Shown in pieces: positions 53,654 to 64,000 of a stretch of 64,000 nucleotides of DNA. Position numbers and translations under genes: made by a program. Where the stretch lies: the NCBI GenBank assembly GCA_945859605.1, contig OX243821.1:35290748-35354747 (forward strand), in the 5' to 3' direction. The stretch comes from Lumbricus rubellus. Its lineage: Eukaryota; Annelida; Clitellata; Crassiclitellata; Lumbricidae. Position 1 is the stretch's first letter. Every line of letters starts with the position of its first letter. The notes under the pieces were generated by a model. That model had not been told where the DNA came from, made no database searches, and saw only the letters and a list, made by a program, of their open reading frames with translations.

Positions 53654-54472
53654 CACTGTGTCCGCGATAAAGTGATACCCAAAATAAAGTGCCATAACTT
53701 GGTCAAAACTTGTAGGATTTGTCTGAAATTTTACACACAACAACGGTGGCCATATATACACGAGATCCTAAAGCCGATTTGAAATATTCGTGAGTTTGCC
53801 AAATTTTTGAGCGTTTAAGATAGAGCACCGACAAATGCAACTTTCCAACATGCAAACATTAAAGTAGAACCCTAAACTTTGTGAAATATCTTGGTTAATT
53901 GCAGTATTATAAAAAAAATGGTTTTCAGCGCAGAGGACATTTTTTACAACCAGCTAGGCTACTGTTACGTAAAAAGGTCTCGTAGTGTGTCTGTTTCCGC
54001 AAATGTCGCTTATAAACAACAGCCTATGTATCCACTGCGCTAACCAGAAAAATTACGTAATGCTATGCGTTTTACTGTTCGGTAACTTGGTTTCTGAACC
54101 ACCCAATTTCAAAAGAGTATATCTTCGTAACCGTTCAATCAAATGTAATAAAATTTGCAGGGTATGGATGGAACAGACTGAAGATCATGATTCATGTGCT
54201 CCAAATTTGGTACCTATAGTACTGCAATCAACCAAGATATTTCACAAAGTTTAGGGTTCTACTTTAACGTTTGCATGTTGGAAAGTTGCATTTGTCGGTG
54301 CTCTATCTCAAACGCTCATAAATTTGGCAAACTCACGAATATTTCAAATCGGCTTTAGGATCTCGTGTATATATGGCCACCGTTGTTGTGTGTAAAATTT
54401 CAGACAAATCCTACAAGTTTTGACCGAGTTATGGCACTTTATTTTGGGTATCACTTTATCGCGGACACAGTG
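53654..54472. mobile_element. Fold-back element with ~258-bp inverted arms
   Basis: Ends CACTGTGTCCGCGATAAAG and its reverse complement, bordered by TA. Arms run to about 53912 and from about 54214 and are nearly identical. The ~300-bp centre has an 89-codon frame with no known motif. Tc1/mariner-type target choice is inferred from TA. Confidence 0.88.
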
Positions 54473-54508
54473 TAGAATATTATGTCTGCGTGTATATCTG
54501 TCTGTCTG

Positions 54509-54548
54509 TTCAACACCTTTTTAAAGTGTAAACATCAACAATAAAAGT
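54509..54548 (+). promoter_or_regulatory. Bipartite ACACC/TATA element
   Basis: Box TTCAACACCTTTTTAAAG; ATAAAAGT 28 bp on. Confidence 0.58.
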
Positions 54549-54589
54549 TAGTTAGCTTCTTCCAAAAATTAATAACTGTCGTCCTTTCT

Positions 54590-54775
54590 CAGTTGTAGGT
54601 CCATCTGTCTGGATTAGTCTTCCGTTGGAGATTCGCCTGTTACTTAGAGCTGACTCGTCAGTGTTTTAGACTTTTCTTAAAACGGTTTTTAATCACCGTG
54701 GATGGACTAAGCGACCCTGTGAATGGATTTATTGAAAGGCGCTAATTAATTTCTTTAAATAAATTATTGAATTAA
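54590..54775 (+). mobile_element. LINE 3' end
   Basis: GTTGGAGATTCGCCTGTTAC, a degraded C-terminus, and GAAAGGCGCTAATTAATTTC; paralogue at 57940. Confidence 0.6.
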
Positions 54776-54982
54776 TAAATTAGTTAATTAATTCTGCTCA
54801 AATTGTGGATCTCCATTTCACACCAGTCTGTAATGTCATCCAGCCACTTCCTTCCCCCCCCCCCACCAACGGCCTTCCTATGATCCCCGCTCTACAATTG
54901 TAAACATAGCCCTAGAACATAGCGCTTTATAACTGTTTAAATACACTACAATACAATTATACAATACAATAGAACAACCCTT

Positions 54983-55022
54983 TTGGACACCTGTGTTAAT
55001 GATTTCATAGACAAATAAGAGT
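54983..55022 (+). promoter_or_regulatory. Bipartite element, weak TATA
   Basis: Box TTGGACACCTGTGTTAAT; ATAAGAGT 28 bp on; same in 58293. Confidence 0.45.
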
Positions 55023-55171
55023 TGTAAAAATTCCACTTTTGCATATCACAAGCCACATGAAAACCGTTGCCGTTGGATTATCAACTCCGCCAATGCTCGT
55101 AATAATAATTATGTTAGTGCCAGTCCCCAGCCTGCCAAAATTTAATGTAGCGCATTGGATAACACGCTGGC

Positions 55172-55211
55172 ATGGACACCTTTTTACAATATAAACATCA
55201 ATAATAATAGT
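55172..55211 (+). promoter_or_regulatory. Bipartite element, ATAATAG type
   Basis: Box TGGACACCTTTTTACAAT; AATAATAG at 28 bp. Confidence 0.5.
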
Positions 55212-55620
55212 TAGTTAGCATCAACCATGTATTAATCCATATCCAATGGTTGCAGATATTGCATGGATCTCAATGTCAAAGGCAATTTCAAAAACAAGAA
55301 TGCAAAACTAAAGTGAAAACACTGGCAAGATAAAACTTGGACGTAAATGGAAAAGTCAATTGAACAGTTGATTCAAAATGTAGTTTCAGAAGATCAAAAG
55401 GCAAATCAAAAACGTAAGTTATTAATTGGAAATAAAATTTAATAATTTGTAAAATAGATTTAAAAAACAAACAGCTCCATCTACGCCACTTTTCCATGTC
55501 TCCTTTAATAATGAGCACAACGACTGTACACTGTCATTGGATAAACGATATTTCACCATCATACGCCAAAGCAAAGGGGCAGACTACAAAGAAAGCGTCA
55601 CTTATAATTTTTTTCTTTTT

Positions 55621-55839
55621 TGTTTGTTTGTATGTGTACTTGTTAGAGCGCCACTTCAAGCTCACTACTCAGAGGCGCTCCCGACTACAGAGCAGACACT
55701 GCATCGGAGTTTCACGCCGAAGCGCTGAGCAATTGTGAGTGAACGACTTGCCCAAGGTCCTTACGCGGCGAGGTGGATTAGAGCCTCGAACCTTCCGGCT
55801 CCAAGGCAACGACGCCACCACTACACCACCGCGCCCCAC
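55621..55839 (-). mobile_element. tRNA-derived SINE
   Basis: Complete copy; B box changed to GGCTCTAATCC, head GGGCGCGGTGGTGTAGTGG intact. Confidence 0.85.
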
Positions 55840-55895
55840 TTGTGAGTGCCAGTCCCAAGCCTGCCAAATGTAATAACACGTTGGCATGGACATAA

Positions 55896-55935
55896 GTGTA
55901 CACCTTTTTAAAGTATAAAAATCAATGATAATAGT
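55896..55935 (+). promoter_or_regulatory. Bipartite element, ATAATAG type
   Basis: Box TGTACACCTTTTTAAAG; ATAATAGT at 28 bp. Confidence 0.5.
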
Positions 55936-56399
55936 TTATTTAGCAGCTACCACATAAATACTTGACCTAACAATGCAAACATTACATGTTGTAAGCAATA
56001 ATTGAAAAACAAGAATAAAAAAGTAAAGTGAAAACATTGAAAAGGTAAAGTGTGGAAGTAGGCTAAATGGAAAAGTCAATTCAAAAGTCGACTCAAAAGT
56101 TGATTCAAAAGGTATTTTCAGAAGATCAAAAGACAACGTAAGTGAATAATTTTAGAAATTTAATAAGTTGTAAAGTTGTTGTTGATCAAAGAGCCAACAG
56201 CTCCATCTACGCCACTTTCTCATGTCTCCTTTAATAATGAGCACAACGACTGTACACTGTCATTGGGAAGCTGATTCGGCAAGGGAGAGGACTGACCACA
56301 CACTATCACACGCCAATACAAAGAAATAACAACAAAATAGCAACACCAACCTACCAATCGCCATGGTCTCCTTCGTCAAATGGGCCTCCTTCTATTGGC

Positions 56400-56485
56400 A
56401 CCCATTCATTCGTTCATTCGTTCATTCGTTCATTCGTTCATTCGTTCATTCGTTCATTCCTTCATTCGTTCATTCGTTCATTCGC
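56400..56485. repeat. (TTCATTCG)n microsatellite
   Basis: Alternating TTCA/TTCG tetramers. Confidence 0.92.
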
Positions 56486-56743
56486 TTATCCAGGCTTGGG
56501 ACTGGCACTGGCAGAGAAAAGCCAGTGGCGGAGTTGCCAAGATCATTAGGCTTTGAAGATGGCTAGCCTAGATAAATAACGATCTTTAAATAATGGCCAA
56601 CAACTTAAAGCATTATAATGTTTTAGATTACAATTCGTCAAAATTAATTTGAAAAACCTTTTAAAGTATTAACCACCTAGAATAGGTGCAATTTCGGGAA
56701 TTCAAGCAGAGCGACTTTTAAACATCGTAATTAATTGAAATTC

Positions 56744-56783
56744 ATTTATACCTTTTTTCAATCTAAAATGCATAAATTTAATT
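56744..56783 (+). promoter_or_regulatory. Bipartite element, mutated box
   Basis: Box TTTATACCTTTTTTCAAT; ATTTAATT 28 bp on. Confidence 0.4.
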
Positions 56784-56967
56784 TAGTCATCCTTCGTTCA
56801 CAGGTGGCGCCACCGTCGCATCTTTCACCCACGCGCTCTACTTCTAGTCAAGCACAATAACCTTCACCATTAGGTTAAGGTCGTCCGTCAAATCCTATCG
56901 TCTCCACTCTCCACGCCATTTTTATTCACCGGGTTTTAAAGACATTCAACACGCGCATCACCAATTT

Positions 56968-57007
56968 ATATTTATATTTGTCTTAACTCATTTAGAAAGG
57001 TGTGTAA
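56968..57007 (-). promoter_or_regulatory. Bipartite ACACC/TATA element
   Basis: Box TTACACACCTTTCTAAATG; TATAAATA 27 bp on. Confidence 0.58.
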
Positions 57008-57289
57008 TTTGGCATCAGCAAATTATCACTCGCAATCATGGTCTCCATCTAACGGTTAGGCTCAAGGACGTCCATTGGCACCCATGTACACACCTCTGGC
57101 GGAAATGGTTATCGTATTCACAGACGATAACTGGGTTCATCGCGAGAGTGACTAGGTTACCCTCCCAAACCACTTTAATGGGGGGGGGGGTAATACGTCA
57201 ATTGCTTAATTAAGGCGTGTGAAGTAAATTGAACTCTAAAGACGTTTATTTCTTAATGCAACAAGCCACGTCCGAACCAAGTCACGCTT

Positions 57290-57375
57290 ATTATGTGCTG
57301 TAATATGCCAAACAAATTTATGTCCAGGGTAACTGCCTTTGTTGTCATAGACTCTGGTCAAATCGGATCCATCCA
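57290..57375 (+). repeat. Family R repeat
   Basis: TATGCCAAACAAATTTATGT and GGTCAAATCGGATCCATCC. Confidence 0.7.
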
Positions 57376-57649
57376 TCCAAATCATGCACCACCCCACGTA
57401 AAAACGAGAACTGAAATAGTCGCCATTGGAATGGCGAAGTATTTATGCCACGATTAAGGGCTGAGGTCTCTTACTCTACTTGCCTCACACTATCTTCAAC
57501 GTTGCAAGGGATGTGAAAAAGACCAAGAATCGTGTCTGCCGAGACCGAGTAAGTGTAGTCGCCAATGCTTAGCAACCAATGTCAAAGTGCTGCACTTCTT
57601 TAGGCTACTTGAAATGTCCATGCATACATAATTCTTTTTCTTCCATCAT

Positions 57650-57689
57650 CATTTGTAAACTGAATGACACAATTATAAGAGGTGTCTAA
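57650..57689 (-). promoter_or_regulatory. Bipartite ACACC/TATA element
   Basis: Box TTTAGACACCTCTTATAAT; TACAAATG 28 bp on; third member of the 28072/52030 set. Confidence 0.58.
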
Positions 57690-57738
57690 ATTAATCAACA
57701 AAGCAGTATGATCCAAAATAAAAATTGAGTTCGACGTT

Positions 57739-57778
57739 TTTATAAAAAAAATGTATACGCTTAGAAGAGGTGTACAAG
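57739..57778 (-). promoter_or_regulatory. Bipartite ACACC/TATA element
   Basis: Box TTGTACACCTCTTCTAAG; TTATAAAA 28 bp on. Paralogue of 28160 and 52118 but with an intact box. Confidence 0.58.
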
Positions 57779-57939
57779 ACACTGCAAAAGTAATCATTGA
57801 AAGTCACGTGTTATTTCAGTTTAACAACACTTTGTAATAATAAGGTTCATTTTAGCTACACTGGCGTGCATCGAATGAGTTTCAAATTTTTAGATATCAG
57901 TCACTCAATTTATCTATTTATTTCATTATCCTGTCGTGC

Positions 57940-58150
57940 ATTCTCCATCTGTCTGAAATAGTCTCCCGTTGGAGATGGGCTTCTTACCTAGAGCTGACTC
58001 GTCAGTGTTTTACAGTTTCCAAAACGGCTTTTTTTATTCACCGTGAATGGACGGGGAGCGTCTCTGAATGGATTTCTTGAAGGGCGCTGTTTAAATTCCT
58101 TAAATGAATGAATTAATTAATTAATAATTAATTAATAAATAAATAAAGGA
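57940..58150 (+). mobile_element. LINE 3' end
   Basis: GGGGAGCGTCTCTGAATGG then TTGAAGGGCGCTGTTTAAAT and an AATG/AATT tail. Confidence 0.65.
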
Positions 58151-58292
58151 ATTAATTAATTCTCCTCTATTTGTGGATCCCCATTTCGCACCAGTCTGTA
58201 ATGTCAACCAGCCACTTCCCTAACACGACCTTCCTGAGTGTGATCCCTCTACGTATACAATTTATTGTAGGCCTAACCCTATGACAACCCTT

Positions 58293-58332
58293 TCGGACAC
58301 CTGTGTTAAGCATTCCATAGACAAATAAGAGT
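58293..58332 (+). promoter_or_regulatory. Bipartite element, weak TATA
   Basis: Box TCGGACACCTGTGTTAAG; ATAAGAGT 28 bp on. Confidence 0.45.
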
Positions 58333-58518
58333 TTAAAAAATTTCCACTTTTGCATATCACATTGGGTCATCCTGATGCTACACTGCGTTCAAGTACAGAC
58401 TAAATGAAAACCTTTGGATTATCAAATCCGCCAATGCTTGTAATAATAACATTATGTCAGTGCCAGTCCCAAGCCTGCTCAATGTGGCGCATTGGATAAC
58501 ACACTGGCATGGACATCG

Positions 58519-58558
58519 TCAAACACCTTTATAAAGTATAAAGATCAACAATAATAAT
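58519..58558 (+). promoter_or_regulatory. Bipartite element, ATAATAA type
   Basis: Box TCAAACACCTTTATAAAG; ATAATAAT at 28 bp. Confidence 0.5.
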
Positions 58559-58574
58559 TAGTTAGCCTCTACCA

Positions 58575-58675
58575 TACTGGTCTAAAACCTTGCTCAGAAG
58601 AGCTGTAATATGCCAAGCAAATTTCTGTCCAGGGTAACTGCCTCTGTTGTCATAGACCCTGGTCAAATTGGAATC
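58575..58675 (+). repeat. Family R repeat
   Basis: ATATGCCAAGCAAATTTCTG and TCATAGACCCTGGTCAAA. Confidence 0.7.
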
Positions 58676-59329
58676 CTCCTCCTCCCAAATTATATTAATC
58701 CATGCATGTCCAATGGTTGCAGATATTACATGGTTCTGCATGTCGTAAGCAATAATTAAAAAAACAAGAATAAAAAAGTAAAGCGAAAACACTGACAGGG
58801 TAAAGATTTGAAGTAAATGGAAAAGTCAATTCAAAAGTCGATTAAAAAGGTTTTTTCAGAAGATCAAAATGCAAATCGAAACGCAAGTTATTAATTAGAG
58901 ATTAAATTCAGTAAGTTGTAAAATTTATGAAAGAGCCAACAGCTCCATCTACGCCACTTTTCATGTCTCCTTTAATTTAATAATGAGCACACAGACTGTA
59001 CACTGTCATTGTAAAGATGATTCTTCACGGATGAGGACTGGCCACACACTTTCGTACGCCAAGGCAAGAAATAGAATATAGGTGTGCAAAATAGCGACAC
59101 CAACACATACCAATCGCCATCGTCTCTATCATCGTCAATTGGGCCTTCTTCTATGGGCGCCCAAGTAGCGATGGATTCCAAAGTAACGAAGGGCTCAAGT
59201 TGTGTTATGGGCGCCCATCCTACGTATACGCTGGTCGAGATCGAACGTTTTGGCGCATCATAAACAGACCGTGTTCTAAGCTCTGCAGTACAGTAACTGA
59301 TGTGCAAGGATCTTAGACAAAATTGATTT

Positions 59330-60460
59330 ATTTAAACCAAAGTTTAACGTCGTCGTATGGCATCAAAGGCCGTTGACGACAATGTACAGCTTATACAGTG
59401 CATTAACAATGAATTCATGGCGTTCAAAATACACCATAGCCATGTAACGTTGTCATAACAGTATGATTGTTCGTTGCCGTAGTCAAAACATAATATTATT
59501 ATTGATCAATCATTAGTGTTCATTGCTTAACAGTAAAATGGTTAATAGCTAATAACACCAGCTATACAAATTATGTTAAATGTTTTTTGGAGAAAGTCAT
59601 TAGCCTAATATACTGCAGTAAATGTCACATGTAAGAAATGTCACCAACTTTTCTTAAATTACCATTCTTAAAACAAATTTGATTCATAACTTCTACATTT
59701 CAGTTAAAGAAATTCTTAAACATGTTAATATGAAATATAATTTTTCTTTAACAAAATCAAAGACGATAAAACAATATTCAAACAAAATCATGTTACAATA
59801 GCATGACATTCAATATTAGCAACAACAACAACAATAACTTACTTACGTAGACTTAGTTCCTCCTGTTCCGATCGGAGCATTGGCCAACAAGTCTTCGCCA
59901 CTCCATACGGTCACCAGCTACCTCCTCCGCCTCGTCCCAATCCAGTCCCATCTTCTCCAGATCTTCCTTAAATGTACGTCTCCAGGTGTTTCTTGGTCTG
60001 CCTCTTCTTCGCTTTCCCCCTCCGGAACCCATGTTATCGCCGTCTTCGCAATCCTCTCCTTTGGTAGTCTAAGAATGTGCCCAGCCAACTTTCCTCTTCT
60101 CTCCATGATGACATACTCCAGGTCTCTTGATCCTGCCAATTTCAACACCTCCTCATTTCTGATGTGATCTCTCCATGAGATGCCCAGGATGAATCGTAGG
60201 CACTTCCGGTGGAAGACATTTAAATGTTTTGTTGTCTTCGCCGTTGTTTTTCATGTTTCACTTGCATATAATACCACAGGCAGCACCAACGACGAATATT
60301 CGTATTCGTCAACAATAACAACAACAACAAAACACACTCATGATCAGTTTTCGAATACATTGCCACACAAATGAAATTTTTCATAACATATTTGTTACAC
60401 TAAATAACTGTGCTTCAAAATTCAGTCTATTGATTCTTCATAACCAATCATCATATGAAT
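59330..60460. repeat. Segmental duplication, partner of 48470-50090
   Basis: Starts CAAAGTTTAACGTCGTCG; resumes after the RTE insert with ACTAAATAACTGTGCTTCAA, matching about 50030. Confidence 0.75.
59880..60300 (-). mobile_element. RTE-like LINE fragment, post-RT region
   Basis: Minus strand reads LVLPVVLYASET, a stop, then FHRKCLRFILGISWRDHIRN, MERRGKLAGHILRLPKERIA and KIWRRWDWIGT. Inserted in the 59330 duplication. Confidence 0.82.
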
Positions 60461-60594
60461 TTTTTGTTTTATTGTTTCATTAGACATAATTATACAATTA
60501 ATGAGAAAATCAACAAGAATATTTGAAAAAATAAAATGAAATTTAAAAAAAAACACTCAGATACAAAGCAGAGCTTACAATCACATATGAGATA

Positions 60595-62680
60595 TCGACT
60601 GTATAGAGGACAAATGGGTTATGTCCACATTTTTTCAAAATCCATGTTTTTAGCGATTCTTATAGGTAATGGCATAAGGCTTCAGGGCACAATAGTTATA
60701 TGTCCTGCTAAAGTCGTTTTCATGGTGCAATACACAAGTTACAAATATCATATGTCATCTTCGTACAAATCCGCAGAGCACAAAGGTCTTATGTGGACAT
60801 ACGACATTTGTGCTCGGAGAAATATGGCCAATCAGCTATTGTTTACGCTAATTTTATGCAAGATGGCGTCAAGCCAGTTGGCATGCTGACGGTTCGGAGG
60901 TTGTTTATTTTAGTAAATACTGTAATAAAGAGTTCATATTAAATGGCAGACAATATCTGCTTGTCGGTCTAAAGTAATCAAAAGATGATTTTATAAAGTT
61001 CAGTCGCGATTATCCGATGTTCGCTTAACTTGCGAAGTCGTCATCGTCAATGGTATTAATCTCGAGTTCGACTTCACACAGTGTGAAAACCAATCGTAAG
61101 TTGGCCATAATAATTATTGCATCAGTATCAATGGCGTTGCCAGAAATTTATAATGGGAGGGTTTATTGCCTGTCCTTCCTGACACCAACCAAACAGCATT
61201 ACAGTAAATAAAAAAGGAAAAAATTACGATAGGGTACAAAGTAAGAAAAACAATTGTTACTACACACAATCGTTTTCGTTTTTCTTATTTAAGTGGATAA
61301 ATAACCTTTTAAAAAACTTTTTCATAAGCCAATGGTTGATTAACCCCTAAACCTTTAATGTTTTTGCCTCTTGCTTTGTCTCTTGAGTTGTCAAAACTAG
61401 TAGAATTTTTTATATTCTCTTTCATATATCACAATTAAACTTATTGTTTGCAATTATTGTATTGTATATTGTATTGCATTAAAACATTTTTAAAGCGCCT
61501 CTACTATAGGGTGAACCGTTCAGAGGCGCCCCCAGTGCGCAAGGCCACGAGAAAAAAGTTTTGAGGAAAGACACTGAGGAGGATGGATTACCAGTTTGAA
61601 GTTGATACCGAGTAGATGGAGACAGAGTGTTTCAAAGAGAGGGGCCAATTGATGTAAAAGATCGGGACTGTTTATTGTTACAGGATACTTACAACAAAGG
61701 CAGACTGTGATCGGAAAACAATAATCAAAAGAAGGATAAGGGGGCAGCATAGGCCTACAGATATGCAAGCAACAAAGACCAGTAGACTGTGAAAAATGCT
61801 GATTCAGTTGTAGATGGTAAAAGGGGACTTAGTCATACTTCAATATGAAGAATCATTTCCTGCGCAACTTTGTCCAGGAATAGTCAGCTACTAGTTAGAA
61901 CACCTGATAAGCATAAAAATGAGCCATGGGTGTTGTTTATGGTGAATGGTTGAAGGAAAAGAGTGTAAGAAGCTTTTCAGCAAAACATTATCTCCTCATT
62001 GTATCGAGGTGGCCAATACGGAAGGTTGACTGCCTAACGTTCAGTAATTCAAGACTTTTTGCCAGAAAGTAAACATTTTCACAAATAAATGTCATTATCA
62101 TAGATCATTCATCCATTTGTTTGATTCCATGAACTCTTTAGACAAAAATCAAATCCAGTTTGCTAGCACTTCTCTTTTCCAATGAATCTTTACAATGGCT
62201 CAAATTCTATGAGCTCAAAAACAATAATAGTTTTATTTGTGACCTGAAACAGAAATTTGAGCATGTCACTTGTGTAAAAACAGGTTTACATGTCCAATTT
62301 TACTTACTTGCTTATTGTCAGGTTTGCTTAACTTTGTTATGACCTTTCAAGTAGCAAACAAGCCCAGTAACCATGCTTTATTAATGGTCTGTTGAATGTG
62401 ATATGTCCATGTTACAAAGATTTCTGTAGAGCACAAAGGTCGTATGTCCATTTTTGGGCACCCCACCCTTACAAACTTCATTTTTAAAGTGTTATTCTCA
62501 TGTCACATGATACCATTGCTCTGTTAACATTGTTCCCTGTTTAAATACGTATTCAATGACACCAAGAAAGTATGATTATGTTACTTTGTTATATTTTTCA
62601 TAAGCACTTGAAATTTGAAATTCGATTTTCTCGAAATAATGAAATATGGACATAACCCATTTTGTCCTCTATACAGTCGA
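60595..62680. mobile_element. TA-flanked inverted-repeat element, 2.1 kb
   Basis: Ends TCGACTGTATAGAGGACAAA and its reverse complement with TA on both sides; GGGTTATGTCCA also inverted just inside. GAGCACAAAGGTC and TATGTCCA words recur internally. A LINE fragment on the minus strand (61445-61768) is nested. No transposase seen. Confidence 0.78.
61445..61768 (-). mobile_element. LINE C-terminus and 3' end with (ACAAT)-like tail
   Basis: Minus frame ends LFETLCLHLLGINFK, CLSSKLFSRGLAHWGRL; the 3' end GGCGCCTCTGAACGGTTCAC matches 37725. Confidence 0.65.
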
Positions 62681-62829
62681 TATGCACACTTTAAAAATCA
62701 ATTCATTCACAATGTACAACTTCTTACACGGGATTATAGTAAACGATAATTGTTATACAACTTTTCCTTTAGTTATTTGGTATATTATAAGCCCATAAAT
62801 TACCGATTGCTGCATAGACACGAAAGAGG

Positions 62830-62869
62830 TATAAGTAGCCAATGTTTTTTCGTTTAAAAAGGTGTACAA
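62830..62869 (-). promoter_or_regulatory. Bipartite element, weak TATA
   Basis: Box TTGTACACCTTTTTAAACG; TACTTATA at 28 bp. Confidence 0.4.
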
Positions 62870-63119
62870 ATTTTGAGAGAAAAGCTGTTTTTCATTATTC
62901 GCAGTGCTGAAAGTGTAGAAAAAGAAATGCATGGACGCCCGTCACTTTTCAATGCTCTGCTGTCCGCAAGAGTGGCAGGACGGAGTTGAGATTTGAAAAG
63001 AAGTGCCTGGACGTCGTCCATGACCGTCTATAGACATGATTTAATTTTCATTTAAGCCCTGTTTAGCATTCAGATTTACTAATTAGTTAATTGATTGATA
63101 ATTAGCTGATTAATTGTTT

Positions 63120-63275
63120 GGCGTTGTCTCGTGTGACCGCTGCTATCCAATTTCTCTTGTCCTGGCTCACTGGAGCACTTCGACAGTATTTAACAGACTT
63201 ATTAAAACTTTCCATAACCCAGGTTCAACTGGGTTTGAATGGACTTTATCTAAATTATTGATTTGAATGAATGAA
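63120..63275 (+). mobile_element. LINE 3' fragment with AATG tail
   Basis: AATTTCTCTTGTCC and a degraded 3' end before a short AATG run; weakly similar to 41400. Confidence 0.4.
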
Positions 63276-63482
63276 TGAATGAACGAATTAATTGGTGTTT
63301 TAACGAATTACTGATTTTATTAATGATTTTATTAATGAATCAATGAAGTAAATACACAATTAATTAATTTCACATAATTTTTATGAATCTGAGAATATCA
63401 ACTTTTTGAATAATTTCAAATACTGCATTTCCTTGTTTGCTAGTGATGATTGAAAGGAAGTTGCTTCGCTGAGAAGTTTAAA

Positions 63483-63522
63483 TATTTATAGGCTGAGAGA
63501 ATTCTTTAGAAGAGGTGTCTAT
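63483..63522 (-). promoter_or_regulatory. Bipartite ACACC/TATA element
   Basis: Box ATAGACACCTCTTCTAAAG; TATAAATA 28 bp on; related to 52572. Confidence 0.65.
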
Positions 63523-63639
63523 GGGGCACTATATAAGAATACATTTAAGTTGTGATTTAACATGGAAAACCGTCATCTACAAAGGGCATCTTTCCTTCAA
63601 TGGAAGTTCAAATGATCTTCAGTAATCGCATCATTCACC

Positions 63640-63880
63640 TACCAAAATCACCATGGTATTCTTCTATGGGCGTCCAAGTAGCAATGGGCACCCGCCCAGT
63701 TATGGGCGCCAATCCTTCGTGGGGCGCCATTGGGTTCTACAGGGAACCACGTTGCTCGAGATCGACCGAATACCGGAAGTGATGTAAGCAAGACCGGAAG
63801 TAATTAAACACAGACCGGAAACGGCGACATCTCTACCGGAAGTTGCGACTTTTCGACCGGCTGTTGGACATTCGAGATCA
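63640..63880. promoter_or_regulatory. Repeat block with clustered ETS-like sites
   Basis: GGGCGCC-rich part, then ACCGGAAGTG, ACCGGAAGTAATT, ACCGGAAACGG and ACCGGAAGTTGCG in about 80 bases. Confidence 0.55.
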
Positions 63881-64000
63881 GATTGCGTCTCTGCCACAGA
63901 ATATTATGGTTCTCGAATTTGACATGTTCAAGCGATAACTACACGGTGTCCCTATTGAACTGATACCCTTTTTGTTTTGGCGATAGCCTATACTTGTCAA

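Larger units (their letters stand above)
54590..55560. repeat. Segmental duplication, partner of 57940-59060
   Basis: Collinear blocks include the LINE 3' end, CACCAGTCTGTAATGTCA, two bipartite elements and AGAGCCAACAGCTCCATC-like sequence. A third partial copy lies at 55990-56340. Confidence 0.75.

Overview
The window looks like animal nuclear DNA, most probably from a marine invertebrate. It is AT-rich, holds one interrupted gene with GT-AG introns, and is otherwise crowded with transposon relics and microsatellites. Relics include CR1/L2-like and RTE-like LINE 3' ends, tRNA-derived SINEs, and hAT-, piggyBac- and Tc1/mariner-like non-autonomous DNA elements. I cannot name the species.

Gene content. 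The only gene I can assemble is on the minus strand, from 22406 down to 14130. Seven exons join in frame into about 379 residues: signal peptide, one fibronectin type III domain, laminin-type EGF modules, one transmembrane helix and a short cytoplasmic tail. All six introns are phase 1. Most other open frames are translated microsatellites or LINE fragments.

Main observation. A short two-part motif recurs about 82 times by my hand count, on both strands, between and inside genes. Read in its own direction it is a box YTTNNACACCTYTT, then a TATA-like octamer (TATAAATA, TATATAAG, TACAAATA or a decayed form) starting 28 +/- 1 bp after the first A of ACACC. The sequence between and downstream differs from copy to copy. 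The fixed distance resembles a proximal-sequence-element plus TATA promoter (snRNA/U6 type, or the nematode 21U-RNA type). In the entries below the element coordinates run from the TTNN before the box to the end of the TATA octamer.

Layout. 0-10 kb: hAT elements, LINE 3' ends, mostly plus-strand motifs, a 54-bp perfect palindrome and an AT hairpin. 10-14 kb: trinucleotide array, 27-bp minisatellite, motif-poor. 14-22.4 kb: the membrane-protein gene with motifs, purine tracts and ATC arrays in its introns. 22.5-34 kb: LINE relics, piggyBac-like and hAT elements, then blocks carrying ETS-, CRE- and RFX-like sites with minus-strand motifs. 34-46 kb: more LINE and SINE copies, an RT fragment cut by a hAT element beside a TA-flanked element. 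46-64 kb: diverged duplicates of the 26-28 kb region (at 50-52 kb) and of 48.5-50 kb (at 59.3-60.5 kb), a duplicated plus-strand motif cluster (54.5-58.5 kb), and two large inverted-repeat elements.
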